Below are positions 12,852 through 22,735 of a stretch of DNA of 64,000 bases, piece after piece (the first letter of the stretch is position 1; the number at the start of each line of letters is the position of its first letter). A model generated the notes under the pieces. It did not search any database. It was not told where the DNA came from and saw nothing but the letters and a program-made list of their open reading frames with translations. A program made the translations under genes and the position numbers. The DNA comes from Laburnicola sp. R22_1 (lineage: Eukaryota; Ascomycota; Dothideomycetes; Pleosporales; Didymosphaeriaceae). The stretch is taken from the NCBI GenBank assembly GCA_014281115.1, contig JACONQ010000001.1:744001-808000 (forward strand), written 5' to 3'.

Positions 12852-13209
12852 TGCGAAGAGCTTGAGATGTGTGGGTGGAGGAGCGAAGGTACACGCTGGA
12901 GAGAGGCGGCGCAAGCAGTGGCACGGCGGGAAAACGGTGCAAAGCTCGAGGACGGCTGTCTGCAGGTGCTCGAGGTAGAGGGAAGGAACTGCAGGGCGGC
13001 GGGCTGGTCGAGATACAAAAGTTTCGGTGGAGCCAAGATTTTGCGCGCCAAAACGGGTTCACCGCCTACCGGTACGCTAGCGCACGAGAGGCCGACGCGA
13101 CGTGATCCATATGATTCACCCCATTCACGCCATTCACTCTCGGCGCACACCATGACGACGGCGCCGGTGGGAGCGCCGCCGCAGCAGAGAGCACATCCAC
13201 ACCGCGACC
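12852..13209. promoter_or_regulatory. Divergent intergenic region fpr4/REV1
   Basis: 358 bp between two start codons, so both promoters must lie here. It is GC-rich and carries a GCGCGCCAAAACGG stretch near 13045-13058 that resembles an E2F/MBF-like TTGGCGCG site on the other strand. That resemblance is only a suggestion. Confidence 0.45.
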
Positions 13210-16200
13210 ATGGGCTCGCGCCTCGAGAGCAACTCCGACTCGGTGCGCAAGCGCATCGCAAAGCACACCTTCGATGACGAGGACGGCGACGAGTACAATA
13301 GCTCCACGTTTGGTGGCTTCACCGACTACTTCCGCCGGAAGAAGATCAAACTCCAGAACCGGGATGCCGATTTGCGCTCGCAGTCGGCCGACAAGCCCCG
13401 CATCTTCAATGGCATTGTGGCCCACGTAAACGGCTACACGCAGCCATCGCTAAACGATCTCCATACGCTCATCGTCCAGCATGGAGGCGGCTTCATGCAG
13501 TACCTTGACGGCAAGACCACCGTTACGCACATCATCGCGAGCAGCCTCACGCCCAAGAAGGCAGTAGAGTTCCGGAAGTATCGCATCGTCAAGCCGGCAT
13601 GGGTCGTGGACAGCATACAGGCGGGGAGGCTGCTCCCGTGGAATGAATACCGTGTAGTGGACGAGGGGGAGAAGCAGAAAGTGCTAGGCTTTGACAAGGG
13701 AAAAATTACGAGTCACGCGAGCAACAAGACGCGGGGCTATCGTGACCAGAGCGATACCAGCTGGTACACTAGCCAGCTGAGACGCAGTCAAGCCAGCGAA
13801 CCTGCGAGCACGCCAACCCCCAGTGACTCTATGCGACCGCGCTTCTCTCGCAGTGCCCGACAAAGACTACCTACCCCGGAGGACGAGATTGAGGACCTGC
13901 CTCCATCACATCAGCCAGAACATGAGTCGTTGGATCGTAGTTGGGTCGAGCAGCTGCAGGAAGCTGCAGGTGCACACAATGAGCTTGTGACGCCTCCGAA
14001 GACAAGCCCTCCTATTGGGCCACAACCGGATGGTGATGGTATGATGGCCAAAGACAACGAGCCTGAGGGCAATGAAGATCTGTATGCTGGTCCAGCTACC
14101 GACCTCGGACCAAGTGAAAACGTGCTCCTACCAATTGCCCAAGAGCAAAGCGCAGAGGTGATGCCTGAGAAGAAGAAAGCTTTGACAGCTGAAGAGCACA
14201 ACGCAATATTGCTTCGAGACCCGAAGATTAGGAAATCCACCGTAGTAGACCCCAAATTCCTCGAGCAGTACTATCGCGAATCTCGATTACATCATCTCTC
14301 CACTTGGAAAGCCGACCTCAAGTCTCAGTTGCAAGCCCTAGCCAGCGAGAAGAGTTCATCTCAGAAAGCTAGGCAGAAGCGGCCTCCTGGGGCCCGACGG
14401 TATATTCTGCATGTCGATTTTGACAGCTTTTTCGCTGCAGTTAGCCTGAAGAAAAACCCCCAGTATAAGGATAAGCCTGCTGTTGTTGCTCACGGCAGTG
14501 GCAGTGGATCCGAGATTGCGAGCTGCAACTACCTGGCCAGGAAGTTTGGCATCAAGAACGGCATGTGGATGAAGCGTGCTCAAGAACTGTGCCCAGACTT
14601 GAAGGTGCTCCCCTATGACTTTCCGGCTTATGAGGAAGCTAGTCAGGCTTTCTATGATGCTATTCTTGCAACGGATGGTATCGTGCAAAGCGTGAGCATA
14701 GATGAGGCGCTTATCGACATTTCGAACATGTGCATCTCCATTGGTGGCAGCGATGGCAAAAGAGTCTCCGAAGGCAGCATTTATCGGGAGCAGGCGAAAG
14801 CAGATGAGATTGCCCAGTCGTTACGCGATGAGGTCAAAGCAAAGACGGACTGCAATGTCTCTGTGGGCATAGGCGGGAACATTCTCTTAGCCAAGGTCGC
14901 CTTGAAAAAGGCAAAACCAGCTGGTCAATACCAGATCAAACCTGAAGAGGTCCTTGATTTCATTGGTCAGCTGCAGGTCCAAGATCTGCCTGGTGTGGCA
15001 TGGTCAATCGGCGGAAAGCTAGAGGAGATTGGTATTAAATATGTCAAGGACATTCGAGAATTTACCAAGGAGAAGCTCGTGCAGACTCTGGGTCCGAAGA
15101 CTGGTGAGAAGCTGTGGGAGTACTCTCGCGGTCTCGACCGACAAGAAGTGGGCGAGCAAGTCGTTCGCAAATCAGTCTCAGCTGAAGTCAACTGGGGCGT
15201 GCGCGTTGAGAACCAAGAGCAGGCTGATGAGTTCATTGGTAGTCTATGTGGCGAGCTGCAGAAGCGACTCTTGAAAGAGAAGGTCAAGGGAAAGCAGTTC
15301 ACCATGAAGATTATGAGGCGCTCGCCCGATGCTCCCTTGGATCCACCTAAACATCTCGGTCATGGCAAATGCGATATATACAACAAGAGCCTAGTTCTAG
15401 GAGTAGCGACCAATTCCAAAGAGATATTGACGAAGGAAGCGCTGAGTATTCTCAAGGGCTTCGGATTTTCTCCGGGTGAATTGAGAGGCATTGGCGTGCA
15501 AATGACCAAATTGGAACCAATGAAGAGCTCCACCGATGGGACTCTGGAAAGCTCACAGCGCCGTCTCCAATTCAAAGTCGGCAACGCAGAACCAAAAAGA
15601 GTCCAAAAAGCCCCACAAGCAGTCGAGGCGGACCCCATCCAAGACGACCCAGTGACTCCAAGAAAGCCGAAAGCCGCTATGGAGGATGGGCACGTCGCAT
15701 TTGGACCCCCCGAACTCAACCAGTCCACGCCATCTCGGCGGCCCTTGAACATGATGGGAACACAATTCTTGATGCCTACGCAAGTAGATCCTAAAGTGCT
15801 TGCAGAACTGCCAGAAGACATCCGCTCGAAGCTTCTCCGGCAAGGTCGCCAGTCTTCACCCACACCAGCCAACCCGAAGGCGCCCCATGAAGACGCAGAA
15901 TCATCGCCAAGCAAGACCGTACCTTTCGCCCTCACCGCTCTTCCGGCTCAGTCCCAGCTCGATCCTGAAATCCTCGCGGCCCTCCCGCCAGACGTTCGTG
16001 CGGAGGTTCTCTCTCAGTATGCCACAGCAGCAACGCCCTTTTCACCCTCTCGGCGGCCCAAGCACGTCGATCAGACCATTCTTCCTCAATCGCCTCGCAA
16101 GAACAGGATCATCGGCATCCCCGCCAAAAGATCGATCGCCCCTCCAGTCAAGCGTGGAAGAGGTCGCCCACCTCGATCCGCCCAATTAGCAGCCGCAGCA

Positions 16201-16836
16201 CTTGCGAGCGCCAAAGATAGGGCTGGCAAAACGCTTACGCAAGCGAACTTCATTTCGCTCAAGAACCCTGCGCGAGAGAGCAGAGAAGGTTCTGCAGGCG
16301 CGGCACTCGATGCAATCACGGACGCAGAGGATCTCGACGCAGAGTTTCTTTCCGCATTGCCCGAAGACGTCCGCAAAGAAATCATAGAAGAGCATAAACG
16401 CAAAAAACTTCAAGCTTCGCGTCTCGCGCTTCAAAAGGCACGCAAAGCGGCCCAGCCGCCTCCTCACGTACCCCGACCCCCTCAAACCATCAAAGTCCCC
16501 CGCCCACCTAGACCGACATTCACGATGCAGAGGCTATCTGGCAAAGACGACTTGAGAGCCGCCGTGAAAGACTGGATCAAGGAATTCGGCGACGAGGGCC
16601 CGTATGGAGAGGATGTCGGGGCCTTGGTCAAGTATCTAGGGAAAGTGGTTCGAGAGGAGAAAGATTTGAGCAAGGCGGTGGCGATTGTTAGATGGTTCGA
16701 ATGGGTCGTTGGTGAGGTTGCTGACGAGGACGAGCGGTTTGAGCGAGGGAAGTGGGAGGGTGCTCTGCTGAGGGTCAAGGATGGGGTGCAGGATGCGGCG
16801 AAGGAAAGAGGGATGGGCGAGGTCACGTTTGCATGA
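13210..16836 (+). CDS. REV1: DNA repair protein REV1 (Y-family polymerase, dCMP transferase)
   Basis: Translesion synthesis protein that inserts dCMP opposite abasic sites and scaffolds polymerase zeta. Single exon, 1208 residues. The BRCT domain is at about residues 60-145 (KPRIFNGIVAHVNGY, HGGGFMQYLDGKTTVTHII, RIVKPAWVVDSI). The palm begins near 398 with YILHVDFDSFFAAV, whose aspartates bind metal; SIDEALIDIS near 496 supplies the other acidic pair. Three ubiquitin-binding-like repeats sit at about 858 (DPKVLAELPEDIRSKLL), 917 (DPEILAALPPDVRAEVL) and 1042 (DAEFLSALPEDVRKEII). The last ~100 residues match the Rev1 C-terminal domain. Three UBM-like motifs is one more than in yeast or human REV1, as I recall them. 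The start at 13210 is the first ATG with homology. Confidence 0.96.
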   Translation: MGSRLESNSDSVRKRIAKHTFDDEDGDEYNSSTFGGFTDYFRRKKIKLQNRDADLRSQSADKPRIFNGIVAHVNGYTQPSLNDLHTLIVQHGGGFMQYLDGKTTVTHIIASSLTPKKAVEFRKYRIVKPAWVVDSIQAGRLLPWNEYRVVDEGEKQKVLGFDKGKITSHASNKTRGYRDQSDTSWYTSQLRRSQASEPASTPTPSDSMRPRFSRSARQRLPTPEDEIEDLPPSHQPEHESLDRSWVEQLQEAAGAHNELVTPPKTSPPIGPQPDGDGMMAKDNEPEGNEDLYAGPATDLGPSENVLLPIAQEQSAEVMPEKKKALTAEEHNAILLRDPKIRKSTVVDPKFLEQYYRESRLHHLSTWKADLKSQLQALASEKSSSQKARQKRPPGARRYILHVDFDSFFAAVSLKKNPQYKDKPAVVAHGSGSGSEIASCNYLARKFGIKNGMWMKRAQELCPDLKVLPYDFPAYEEASQAFYDAILATDGIVQSVSIDEALIDISNMCISIGGSDGKRVSEGSIYREQAKADEIAQSLRDEVKAKTDCNVSVGIGGNILLAKVALKKAKPAGQYQIKPEEVLDFIGQLQVQDLPGVAWSIGGKLEEIGIKYVKDIREFTKEKLVQTLGPKTGEKLWEYSRGLDRQEVGEQVVRKSVSAEVNWGVRVENQEQADEFIGSLCGELQKRLLKEKVKGKQFTMKIMRRSPDAPLDPPKHLGHGKCDIYNKSLVLGVATNSKEILTKEALSILKGFGFSPGELRGIGVQMTKLEPMKSSTDGTLESSQRRLQFKVGNAEPKRVQKAPQAVEADPIQDDPVTPRKPKAAMEDGHVAFGPPELNQSTPSRRPLNMMGTQFLMPTQVDPKVLAELPEDIRSKLLRQGRQSSPTPANPKAPHEDAESSPSKTVPFALTALPAQSQLDPEILAALPPDVRAEVLSQYATAATPFSPSRRPKHVDQTILPQSPRKNRIIGIPAKRSIAPPVKRGRGRPPRSAQLAAAALASAKDRAGKTLTQANFISLKNPARESREGSAGAALDAITDAEDLDAEFLSALPEDVRKEIIEEHKRKKLQASRLALQKARKAAQPPPHVPRPPQTIKVPRPPRPTFTMQRLSGKDDLRAAVKDWIKEFGDEGPYGEDVGALVKYLGKVVREEKDLSKAVAIVRWFEWVVGEVADEDERFERGKWEGALLRVKDGVQDAAKERGMGEVTFA

Positions 16837-17053
16837 GTTATGAATCGTTATGCTTTATGTACGTCTCACTTTGTGTATTATTAGTGTTGGGAAAGAGTGG
16901 AAGGTGCGGTCAGGTTGAGGCTAGGAAGCCAGGGGACTAGATGGGCCGGATAGGACGTCTGGTGGTAGTTACCACTGATTCATGGGTACTGAGGATATAT
17001 ATCCCTTTAAACACGCGTGAATCAACCAAGCTACTGTATACATTGGAGGAAAT

Positions 17054-17311
17054 TCAGTTGCTGATGTGTACCACGCCATAATAGCACCGGCCGGAGACCG
17101 CTCCAAGCTCTCCAGATTGCAACATCTGTGCCTCCATCGCTACAATGAATTGTAGAGAAACAGTACCAGGACAAGAGTTTGAGTACCATGTGCTACCCCA
17201 GGATAAGCAGTCCCGAGCACGACTATACTCAAACTTTTGTCCAGTGGCTGGCTGTAGTACAGAGGAAAAAGCACTGACGCCGACGAAGATTATGACTAGG
17301 AATACAAACAT
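17054..17311 (-). CDS. Putative small secreted protein
   Basis: 85 codons. The N-terminus MFVFLVIIFVGVSAFSS is a convincing signal peptide with no further membrane segment. The mature part is short, aromatic-rich and has three cysteines (RDCLSW, NSCPG, GRCYYG). I do not recognise the family; a small secreted effector-like or cell-surface protein is inference only. The frame remains open upstream to 17464, which would add a nine-histidine run encoded by a trinucleotide repeat and bury the signal peptide, so I prefer 17311. It lies directly downstream of module 1 of the promoter-like array (TATA-like box at 17591-17598) and is the only credible coding sequence I find in the array. Confidence 0.45.
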   Translation of the reverse strand: MFVFLVIIFVGVSAFSSVLQPATGQKFEYSRARDCLSWGSTWYSNSCPGTVSLQFIVAMEAQMLQSGELGAVSGRCYYGVVHISN

Positions 17312-17316
17312 CAATC

Positions 17317-17346
17317 GATGATGATGATGATGATGATGATGATGAT
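17317..17346. repeat. (GAT)n microsatellite
   Basis: About ten GAT units, just upstream of the start codon of the small secreted protein on minus. If read through, they encode a histidine run. Confidence 0.95.
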
Positions 17347-17446
17347 CAACAAGAAAATCTAATGCAGACCTGTTTACATCTAGCACACATCGCGGAGAGG
17401 TTCCGAGCGAGACAGAAGCGCAAGACATGGCATCGCGGCCTCCAGG

Positions 17447-17598
17447 TTTTAGACCGAAGAACAAGCCATCTTATACTGCTCTCCTACTTTTGGTGGAAGA
17501 CCAGTTCCGCATTGATTACATCATATGTGGATTTTAGTATCCGTCAAAGTAGAGTGTAGTAGGAAGAAGACGGAGCAGGCCAGGAGGCGTATTTATAT
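17447..17598 (-). promoter_or_regulatory. Array module 1
   Basis: TATA-like 17591-17598, start element 17554-17563, CTAAAA 17532-17537, ATG 17468-17470, CTAAAA 17447-17452. Here the first CTAAAA lies 62 bp from the ATG instead of about 20. Precedes the small secreted protein ORF at 17054-17311. Confidence 0.55.
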
Positions 17599-17989
17599 GC
17601 GTGTGGGAGGGAGGTACGCATGTAGTGGGCTTGGGCGTATTTGACGTCTCGCAGGTCCTCGACATGGATTCTTTCTCATGTGAAATTCGATATCAATCTC
17701 AGGACCAAAACCCGTTCCGCCCATTAAACTCCGTATCGCTTATTTTGAAGACTTCAAAACGCGTCTCCTCTCCTTCACCGTATTGCTGCATCGAATTCTT
17801 AAAGATCGCACGCACTGATCGCATGTTCTACAGCAGCATCCGTTTTGTGCGTCTGCACAGGTCGACTTCTAGACGCTACCACCGATCCAAGTCCTGTTAT
17901 CGTAGCTTTTCACCGACCGGAGGCCATAGGTGAGGTGGAGTGGTTTTGGAAGAACAACGCCACTGGGGCATATAGTCGAGCTGGAGTTG

Positions 17990-18101
17990 TTTTAGAGCGG
18001 AGGGAGGGGCCCTCATTCCCAGCTTCCCTTCAATTTTTAGTAGCGGATTTGTGGAAAGTGCGTGGAGAGGAGAGAAAGTGCCGTGTTGGGCGGGTTTTAT
18101 A
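17990..18101 (-). promoter_or_regulatory. Array module 2
   Basis: TATA 18094-18101, start element 18058-18067, CTAAAA 18035-18040, ATG 18014-18016 (ATGAGG), CTAAAA 17990-17995. Confidence 0.55.
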
Positions 18102-18309
18102 TCTGGATTGGTGGCCTAGTTGTCTTACGTGGAACAGGTGGGCGTGCCGTAGCTGTGAGATGGTGATGGGATGCAGCATCGCATGATAGTGTCGTAGATT
18201 GGGATTTCTCCCCCTTTGGGGTTGGAAAGCTCGGTGGGAAGGACATATGTGATCCGTCTGCCATTTTTCTTCTCCGCTTTAGTCCCGGAATCACGTCTTC
18301 GAACTTTGT

Positions 18310-18419
18310 TTTTAGTGCGGATAGAAATAAGAGCCATTGCTCTTGATAGTTACGGTTTTAGTTTCTATCTGTGGAGTGTGCTGCAAGAGAAGACAGCGCG
18401 GTGCCATTCGCCTTATATA
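18310..18419 (-). promoter_or_regulatory. Array module 3
   Basis: TATATAAG 18412-18419, diverged start element 18377-18386, CTAAAA 18356-18361, ATG 18335-18337, CTAAAA 18310-18315. The ATG opens a 70-codon frame to 18125 with no recognisable feature. Confidence 0.5.
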
Positions 18420-18633
18420 CCTGGATCAGTCACCAGTGAATCAGTGAGCTAGTAGCTATATAGAACATAGGCTTGTATCGTAGCTATGAGATGATGGTGG
18501 GACTCATCATCGCACAATGGTAGTGAGCCAAGTACTTCAGACCTCTGGTTCGAAGCTTAGTCGGAAAAGAAGACATGATGATTAATGAGTTTCTGTTTTA
18601 TTTCCTCAAGCCCATACGAGCACACTATTACTT

Positions 18634-18751
18634 TTTTAGTTGAACAGAAGCAGTTCTCCATGAGTAGCTTGTTTGCGGTATTTTAGTCGTCTGGGCGTCT
18701 TTGTTGGTGGTGTGAGGAGAGCTGATGATGGGAGGTGGACGGTCTTTTATA
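18634..18751 (-). promoter_or_regulatory. Array module 4
   Basis: TATAAAAG 18744-18751, start element 18710-18719, CTAAAA 18681-18686, ATGGAG at 18659-18661, CTAAAA 18634-18639. The 178-bp insertion at 18804-18981 separates its TATA from the upstream GATGATGAG-type box at 19006-19026. Confidence 0.65.
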
Positions 18752-18788
18752 CATGCTTTCATGGCTTAGAAGCCTTATTTGTAAAATC

Positions 18789-18996
18789 TTGCCTTTACTA
18801 TATTAAAGATCTTTGTTATGTTAAGATTCTAACTAAAGTTAAGTCCGCACTATACACATAGAGGAGTAAAATAGAAGGCACTAAAACCTAGTACCTAGCA
18901 CATAGTAGTAGTAACAAAATATACATAAAATAATAATAATTTTGTTGTCAACGTTCTGTACAGCATTATTATTAACAGCAGTTGCCTTTACTATAT
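18789..18996 (+). mobile_element. 178-bp LINE-like insertion with 15-bp target-site duplication
   Basis: The 15-mer TTGCCTTTACTATAT occurs at 18789-18803 and again at 18982-18996, bracketing 178 bp (18804-18981). The insert reads KDLCYVKILTKVKSALYT then stop on plus, followed by a noncoding tail with ATAATAATAATT and ATTATTATT. A more RIP-eroded copy lies at about 55862-56060. A protein C-terminus plus 3' tail, 5' truncation and a 15-bp duplication are what target-primed reverse transcription of a non-LTR retrotransposon leaves; that class assignment is inference. The flanks match module 5 sequence, so the insertion split an existing module. Confidence 0.65.
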
Positions 18997-19291
18997 ATAT
19001 AAGGTGCTAGTAACACTCATCATTGCTGGATGTTGTATAATCCAGTTTTCCGATTCTCTATTCGATGTTTTTGACAGAAATGCAGAGTCTCAGGCCACTA
19101 AGGTTTCCTTTACTTGTTTTGGGCCCAAATCCAGACATGCGCTTTTTCACCCGGAACTTTGAAGCGTCCTGCTAGAAAGGGTTCAAGCCAACACGTCTCA
19201 CGCATGATCGGATAATAGGCTCTTTTAGATGACTCTATGCGAACGACATAAGAATCTTGTTAGGTTTCCTGTAGCCGGACAGGCGGTGCTC

Positions 19292-19376
19292 CATATACGG
19301 GCATTTTATCCATTTGAGTATCTGTGGAGCAGAGGTGTGGAAAGAAAATACGATGGGTGGTTGGCGGCCTTTTATA
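19292..19376 (-). promoter_or_regulatory. Array module 5
   Basis: TATAAAAG 19369-19376, start element 19335-19344, ATAAAA variant 19304-19309, ATGGAG 19292-19294. Upstream box with GATGATGAG core at 19438-19458, 62 bp from TATA. Confidence 0.55.
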
Positions 19377-19693
19377 CATGCTTTAGTGGCTTAGGAGCCT
19401 CGCTTGTGGAATCTTGCTCTTATCATATCTGAGAGATGCTAATAACACTCATCATCGCAATTAGTAGATGGCCTTAGCAGGGCTGGAGAGACTATTGTCG
19501 CTGCGATTTATTGTCCTTGTGTTGGGTCCAATGCAGACATGAGCGAGTACTTCGAAGTTTTGGAACATTCTGGGTGAATATGGTTCAGATCGACGTGTCT
19601 CACGCATGTTTCATTGCCTCGTCTTTTTAGATGACTCTGTGGCGAACAACGTCTTCCCAGTTGTGGTTGCGCGTGATTGACTTTTGAAAGCAG

Positions 19694-19813
19694 TTTTAGG
19701 TCTTTCGCAGCTCCGAAGACAGTGCTCCATGCCTGTCTTCAGATGTTTTTTTTAGTAACGGTAGAGTAGAGGTGTCGAGAGAGAGTGCGATAGGTTGTTT
19801 CCGGCCTTTTATA
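19694..19813 (-). promoter_or_regulatory. Array module 6
   Basis: TATAAAAG 19806-19813, start element 19772-19781, CTAAAA 19750-19755, ATGGAG 19728-19730, CTAAAA 19694-19699. A further CTAAAA lies at 19625-19630. Confidence 0.65.
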
Positions 19814-20063
19814 CAACGAAGGTGGGGTCGGTAAATATCTATACACTAGTAGATGTACATCGCAGTGAATGACGGCAACCGTGAGGTTAAACTTCATCAT
19901 CAGATATCCTTGCAGCGAATCATCTCTTCCTTCGCGTCATTATGCAGACTCCAACTCTGACAACCATATATTTCAAAACTCATAGATGGACCACAGAACA
20001 TCAACGGTTCCTTTGTCAATTTTATTCCAGCCCAAGTGCCGACATGTTTAGTGTTTCCATCGT

Positions 20064-20183
20064 TTTTAGAACGCAAGAAACAGCGCACCATCATGTGAGC
20101 TGCTCTATTCTTTAGGTACATCCTGGGGTTGTACGTGAGCAGTGTGAGTAAGAATAAACTCACGACACAGTTGATCTTTTATA
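20064..20183 (-). promoter_or_regulatory. Array module 7
   Basis: TATAAAAG 20176-20183, start element 20142-20151, CTAAAG variant 20110-20115, ATGGTG 20089-20091, CTAAAA 20064-20069. Confidence 0.6.
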
Positions 20184-20401
20184 TATAAACCACCAGGCTA
20201 GTTGCCGAACGTTACATAATAATGCCTCATCAGGAGCAATGATGCTCAAATGCATCATTACAGCAGTCGAATAGATCACACACACACCCTTTTACAAATA
20301 TCGTCACAGAACCTGCGTTTACTATTGAGAAGACGGCAGTCATAATGCCTTCGCGATATCCTTTTGGACCCAAGACCAAACATCAGATGGTTACACTAGC
20401 C

Positions 20402-20510
20402 TTTTAGAGCGGAAAACACGAGTCCTCCATATGAATAGTTATGTAGATTTTTTAGTACTGCTGTGCAGAAGGTGTGAGGAGAGAATGTGTGAGAGTGTTG
20501 ATCTTTTATA
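20402..20510 (-). promoter_or_regulatory. Array module 8
   Basis: TATAAAAG 20503-20510, start element 20472-20481, CTAAAA 20450-20455, ATGGAG 20428-20430, CTAAAA 20402-20407. A full consensus copy. Confidence 0.7.
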
Positions 20511-20850
20511 TTGAATATAGTAATGCTAGTAGCAATGGACGCGTATGCACATCATGCCGTTATGATGGTAGAACTCACCATGGTATTCACATGAGACACA
20601 GTCACCTGCAGTCTTAGCCGATATACGGTCGTCTAACATCCACTCTCGGCTTATGCTATAGCATATAACGACCTGAGGACCAAGCAGCGAAACGGGCGGA
20701 AGACGTGTTCCCTTGTGTTGATGTTTTGTGAAGCAATCGGGAAACTCCCATCTACATAAGTAGTGGCAAGTAAAAAGTCCAGATATGCCGTAATTAGTTC
20801 GTTCTTTTAAGCAGCAGAGGACAGTGCGCCATGTTTTCGCTCGAGGCTAA

Positions 20851-20968
20851 TTTTAGACCGCAAAAGCAGAGTGCTCCATGGAACACTTTTTCGTGCGATT
20901 TTAATGACCTCTACCTAGGTGCGCGGGAAGTGTGAAGAGCAGGCAGGGCAGACTAACACTCTTTTATA
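20851..20968 (-). promoter_or_regulatory. Array module 9
   Basis: TATAAAAG 20961-20968, start element CTCTTCACAC 20930-20939, TTAAAA variant 20899-20904, ATGGAG 20877-20879, CTAAAA 20851-20856. A further ATGG/TTAAAA pair follows at 20812-20833. Confidence 0.7.
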
Positions 20969-21305
20969 TCTTTTTCTACACGCTAGCAGCCAGTCTTACT
21001 CTCAGTCTCTTGCAAATATATCATCCCAGATAGCAGGACTGCACGATGATGATGATCACCACCTTCCCACACACCGCCCAAACCCCCATTTCTAAGCCCT
21101 GACTTCAATCCAGATCCACCATCCCATATCGCCTCACCGTTCTCTCATCCAGCATCGTGGTCTTCGAACGATATTTTTTAAAGCAAAGAAGAACAGTCCT
21201 CCACATATTCCGCGTTCAATTACGTCTTTCAGAGACAAACTCCAACATCTAGCGGGAGTGCGAACATTATAGTCTAGAAGAAGAGGAGGAGGAGGAAAAG
21301 CGCTC

Positions 21306-21387
21306 CATGCACGCTGCTTCTCCGATATTTAGACATTTGGAGTGAGAGTGTAGAGCACGAAGTATGCGGGTACAGACAGCCTTTATA
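21306..21387 (-). promoter_or_regulatory. Array module 10
   Basis: TATAAAGG 21380-21387, start element 21348-21357, CTAAAT variant near 21327-21332, ATGGAG 21306-21308. The second CTAAAA is replaced by a purine-rich run. Confidence 0.5.
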
Positions 21388-21579
21388 CTTTCCGTCTCAG
21401 TAGCATCTACATATGTAGTAAATGTTGATGCGCAATGCAGTCATGCTGGGAAAGCGCTGCAAAGTGTAATGATGTTGTGCATCGTCGAGAATTTCCATCA
21501 GCGTACCTCATAAGCAAGGCACATGTCAAAAGCCAGTGTTTCGCGCAAACAAGTCCAAACATAAAGAATTTTGTAACTG

Positions 21580-21691
21580 CTTTAGAGCGCGACAGAACAG
21601 TTCTCCATGGTAGAAGACTATGCTGCTTTTAGTGCCCCCAAGTAGACGATGTGCGAAGAGAAAACCTACACGCCACCAGCGCGCTTTTATA
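21580..21691 (-). promoter_or_regulatory. Array module 11
   Basis: TATAAAAG 21684-21691, start element 21651-21660, CTAAAA 21627-21632, ATGGAG 21606-21608, CTAAAG variant 21580-21585. Confidence 0.65.
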
Positions 21692-21927
21692 TCTGTCTTC
21701 TGGTGCTAATGACGTGGACACGTGCTAAATTTGTTCTTTTGATGGAGCGTAGGAAGTCATAGTGATGACGTGCATTCAATGCACGCATATACCGCATGCA
21801 CAGCAGGAGGGCAAGGAGATCCGTCTGCTAGATTTCTTGGACGAGATTGTCAGAAAGACACGCCTTGGAGTCAGTTGATTGTCTGCCCAGAACCTCGTTC
21901 GACATGCATAGCACGACGCGGTTATTG

Positions 21928-22097
21928 TTTTAGAAGGAAGGGAATAGAACACCATATTTGTTGGTGTCTGTAATTTTTAGAGCAGACCAGAACGCCCAAG
22001 GACCATAGCCCATAATTTCTAAGTGTTTTTAGTCCTCCCACGCAAGTAGTGAGTGTGTGTGAAGAACAATCCTCCACACCAACCCCGCACTTTTATA
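21928..22097 (-). promoter_or_regulatory. Array module 12
   Basis: TATAAAAG 22090-22097, start element 22057-22066, CTAAAA 22027-22032, ATGG 22004-22006, CTAAAA 21975-21980, then a second ATGG 21953-21955 with CTAAAA 21928-21933. Confidence 0.65.
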
Positions 22098-22350
22098 CCT
22101 ACCCCTCATCCCTCCTCACCTCAGACACCTGTGAACGCCATCCTTTTTCATCAACCCATGACGATGATACGCACCACATGCACACTCCACTTTCTCCCCC
22201 TGCACCGCACCCTCTAACGGGCCCAACCCAACCCCAAGCATCTGCCACTCCATCCGTGTTCTCATCACAACCCACAAACCCCCATATCGGGGTATTGTTT
22301 TCGCTTTCAACCGCAGACGACACAACCGCATAAACCATTTTCGATGCGAA

Positions 22351-22578
22351 TTTTAGACCAGACCAGACCAGCACTCCATCGCCCCATTGCCTGCTGCTTT
22401 TAAACCACCCCACACCCCACAGTCCTCCCTCCACGCTCCCTCCAGCCAGACGATTTTCTTTTTAGACACACCACAAGGCTCCATGTTAAAGGACCTCATG
22501 CATTTTTAATATCCCCCAAACAACAGCGTGTACACAAGTGTAAAAAGCAAAACCCCGCACAACACCCATCCTTATATA
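22351..22578 (-). promoter_or_regulatory. Array module 13
   Basis: TATATAAG 22571-22578, start element 22538-22547, TTAAAA variant 22504-22509, ATGGAG 22482-22484, CTAAAA 22460-22465, then ATGGAG 22377-22379 with CTAAAA 22351-22356. Confidence 0.6.
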
Positions 22579-22735
22579 CCTCTTCACAGCGCTAGGCCAC
22601 CCCACACGAGAAAGCCCAGCTCGACCAAGGTCAACCCAGCCCAACACAGCGCACCCAACCATGCACGGTGCGATATGTGACTCTTTCTATCTTCCCAAAG
22701 AGCCAGGGGAGGGACATGCGTTTCCCGTCTCGCGA

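Noticed and set aside
12567..13277. 236-codon plus-strand frame between fpr4 and REV1
   Set aside because: It overlaps conserved exons of both neighbours in other frames and has no family features.
17311..17464. N-terminal extension with nine histidines as a metal-binding protein
   Set aside because: The histidines come from a GAT/ATC microsatellite in the probable leader, and the extension would hide a good signal peptide.
18300..19460. C/D-box snoRNA cluster, suggested by TGATGA motifs on minus
   Set aside because: TGATGA lies upstream of TATA rather than inside a compact C…CTGA unit, and I see no terminal stems or paired D boxes.
19900..20163. 87-codon minus-strand frame starting MSLFLLTLLTYNP
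   Set aside because: It overlaps module 7 boxes, lacks homologous frames in other modules, and the N-terminus is a weak signal peptide.
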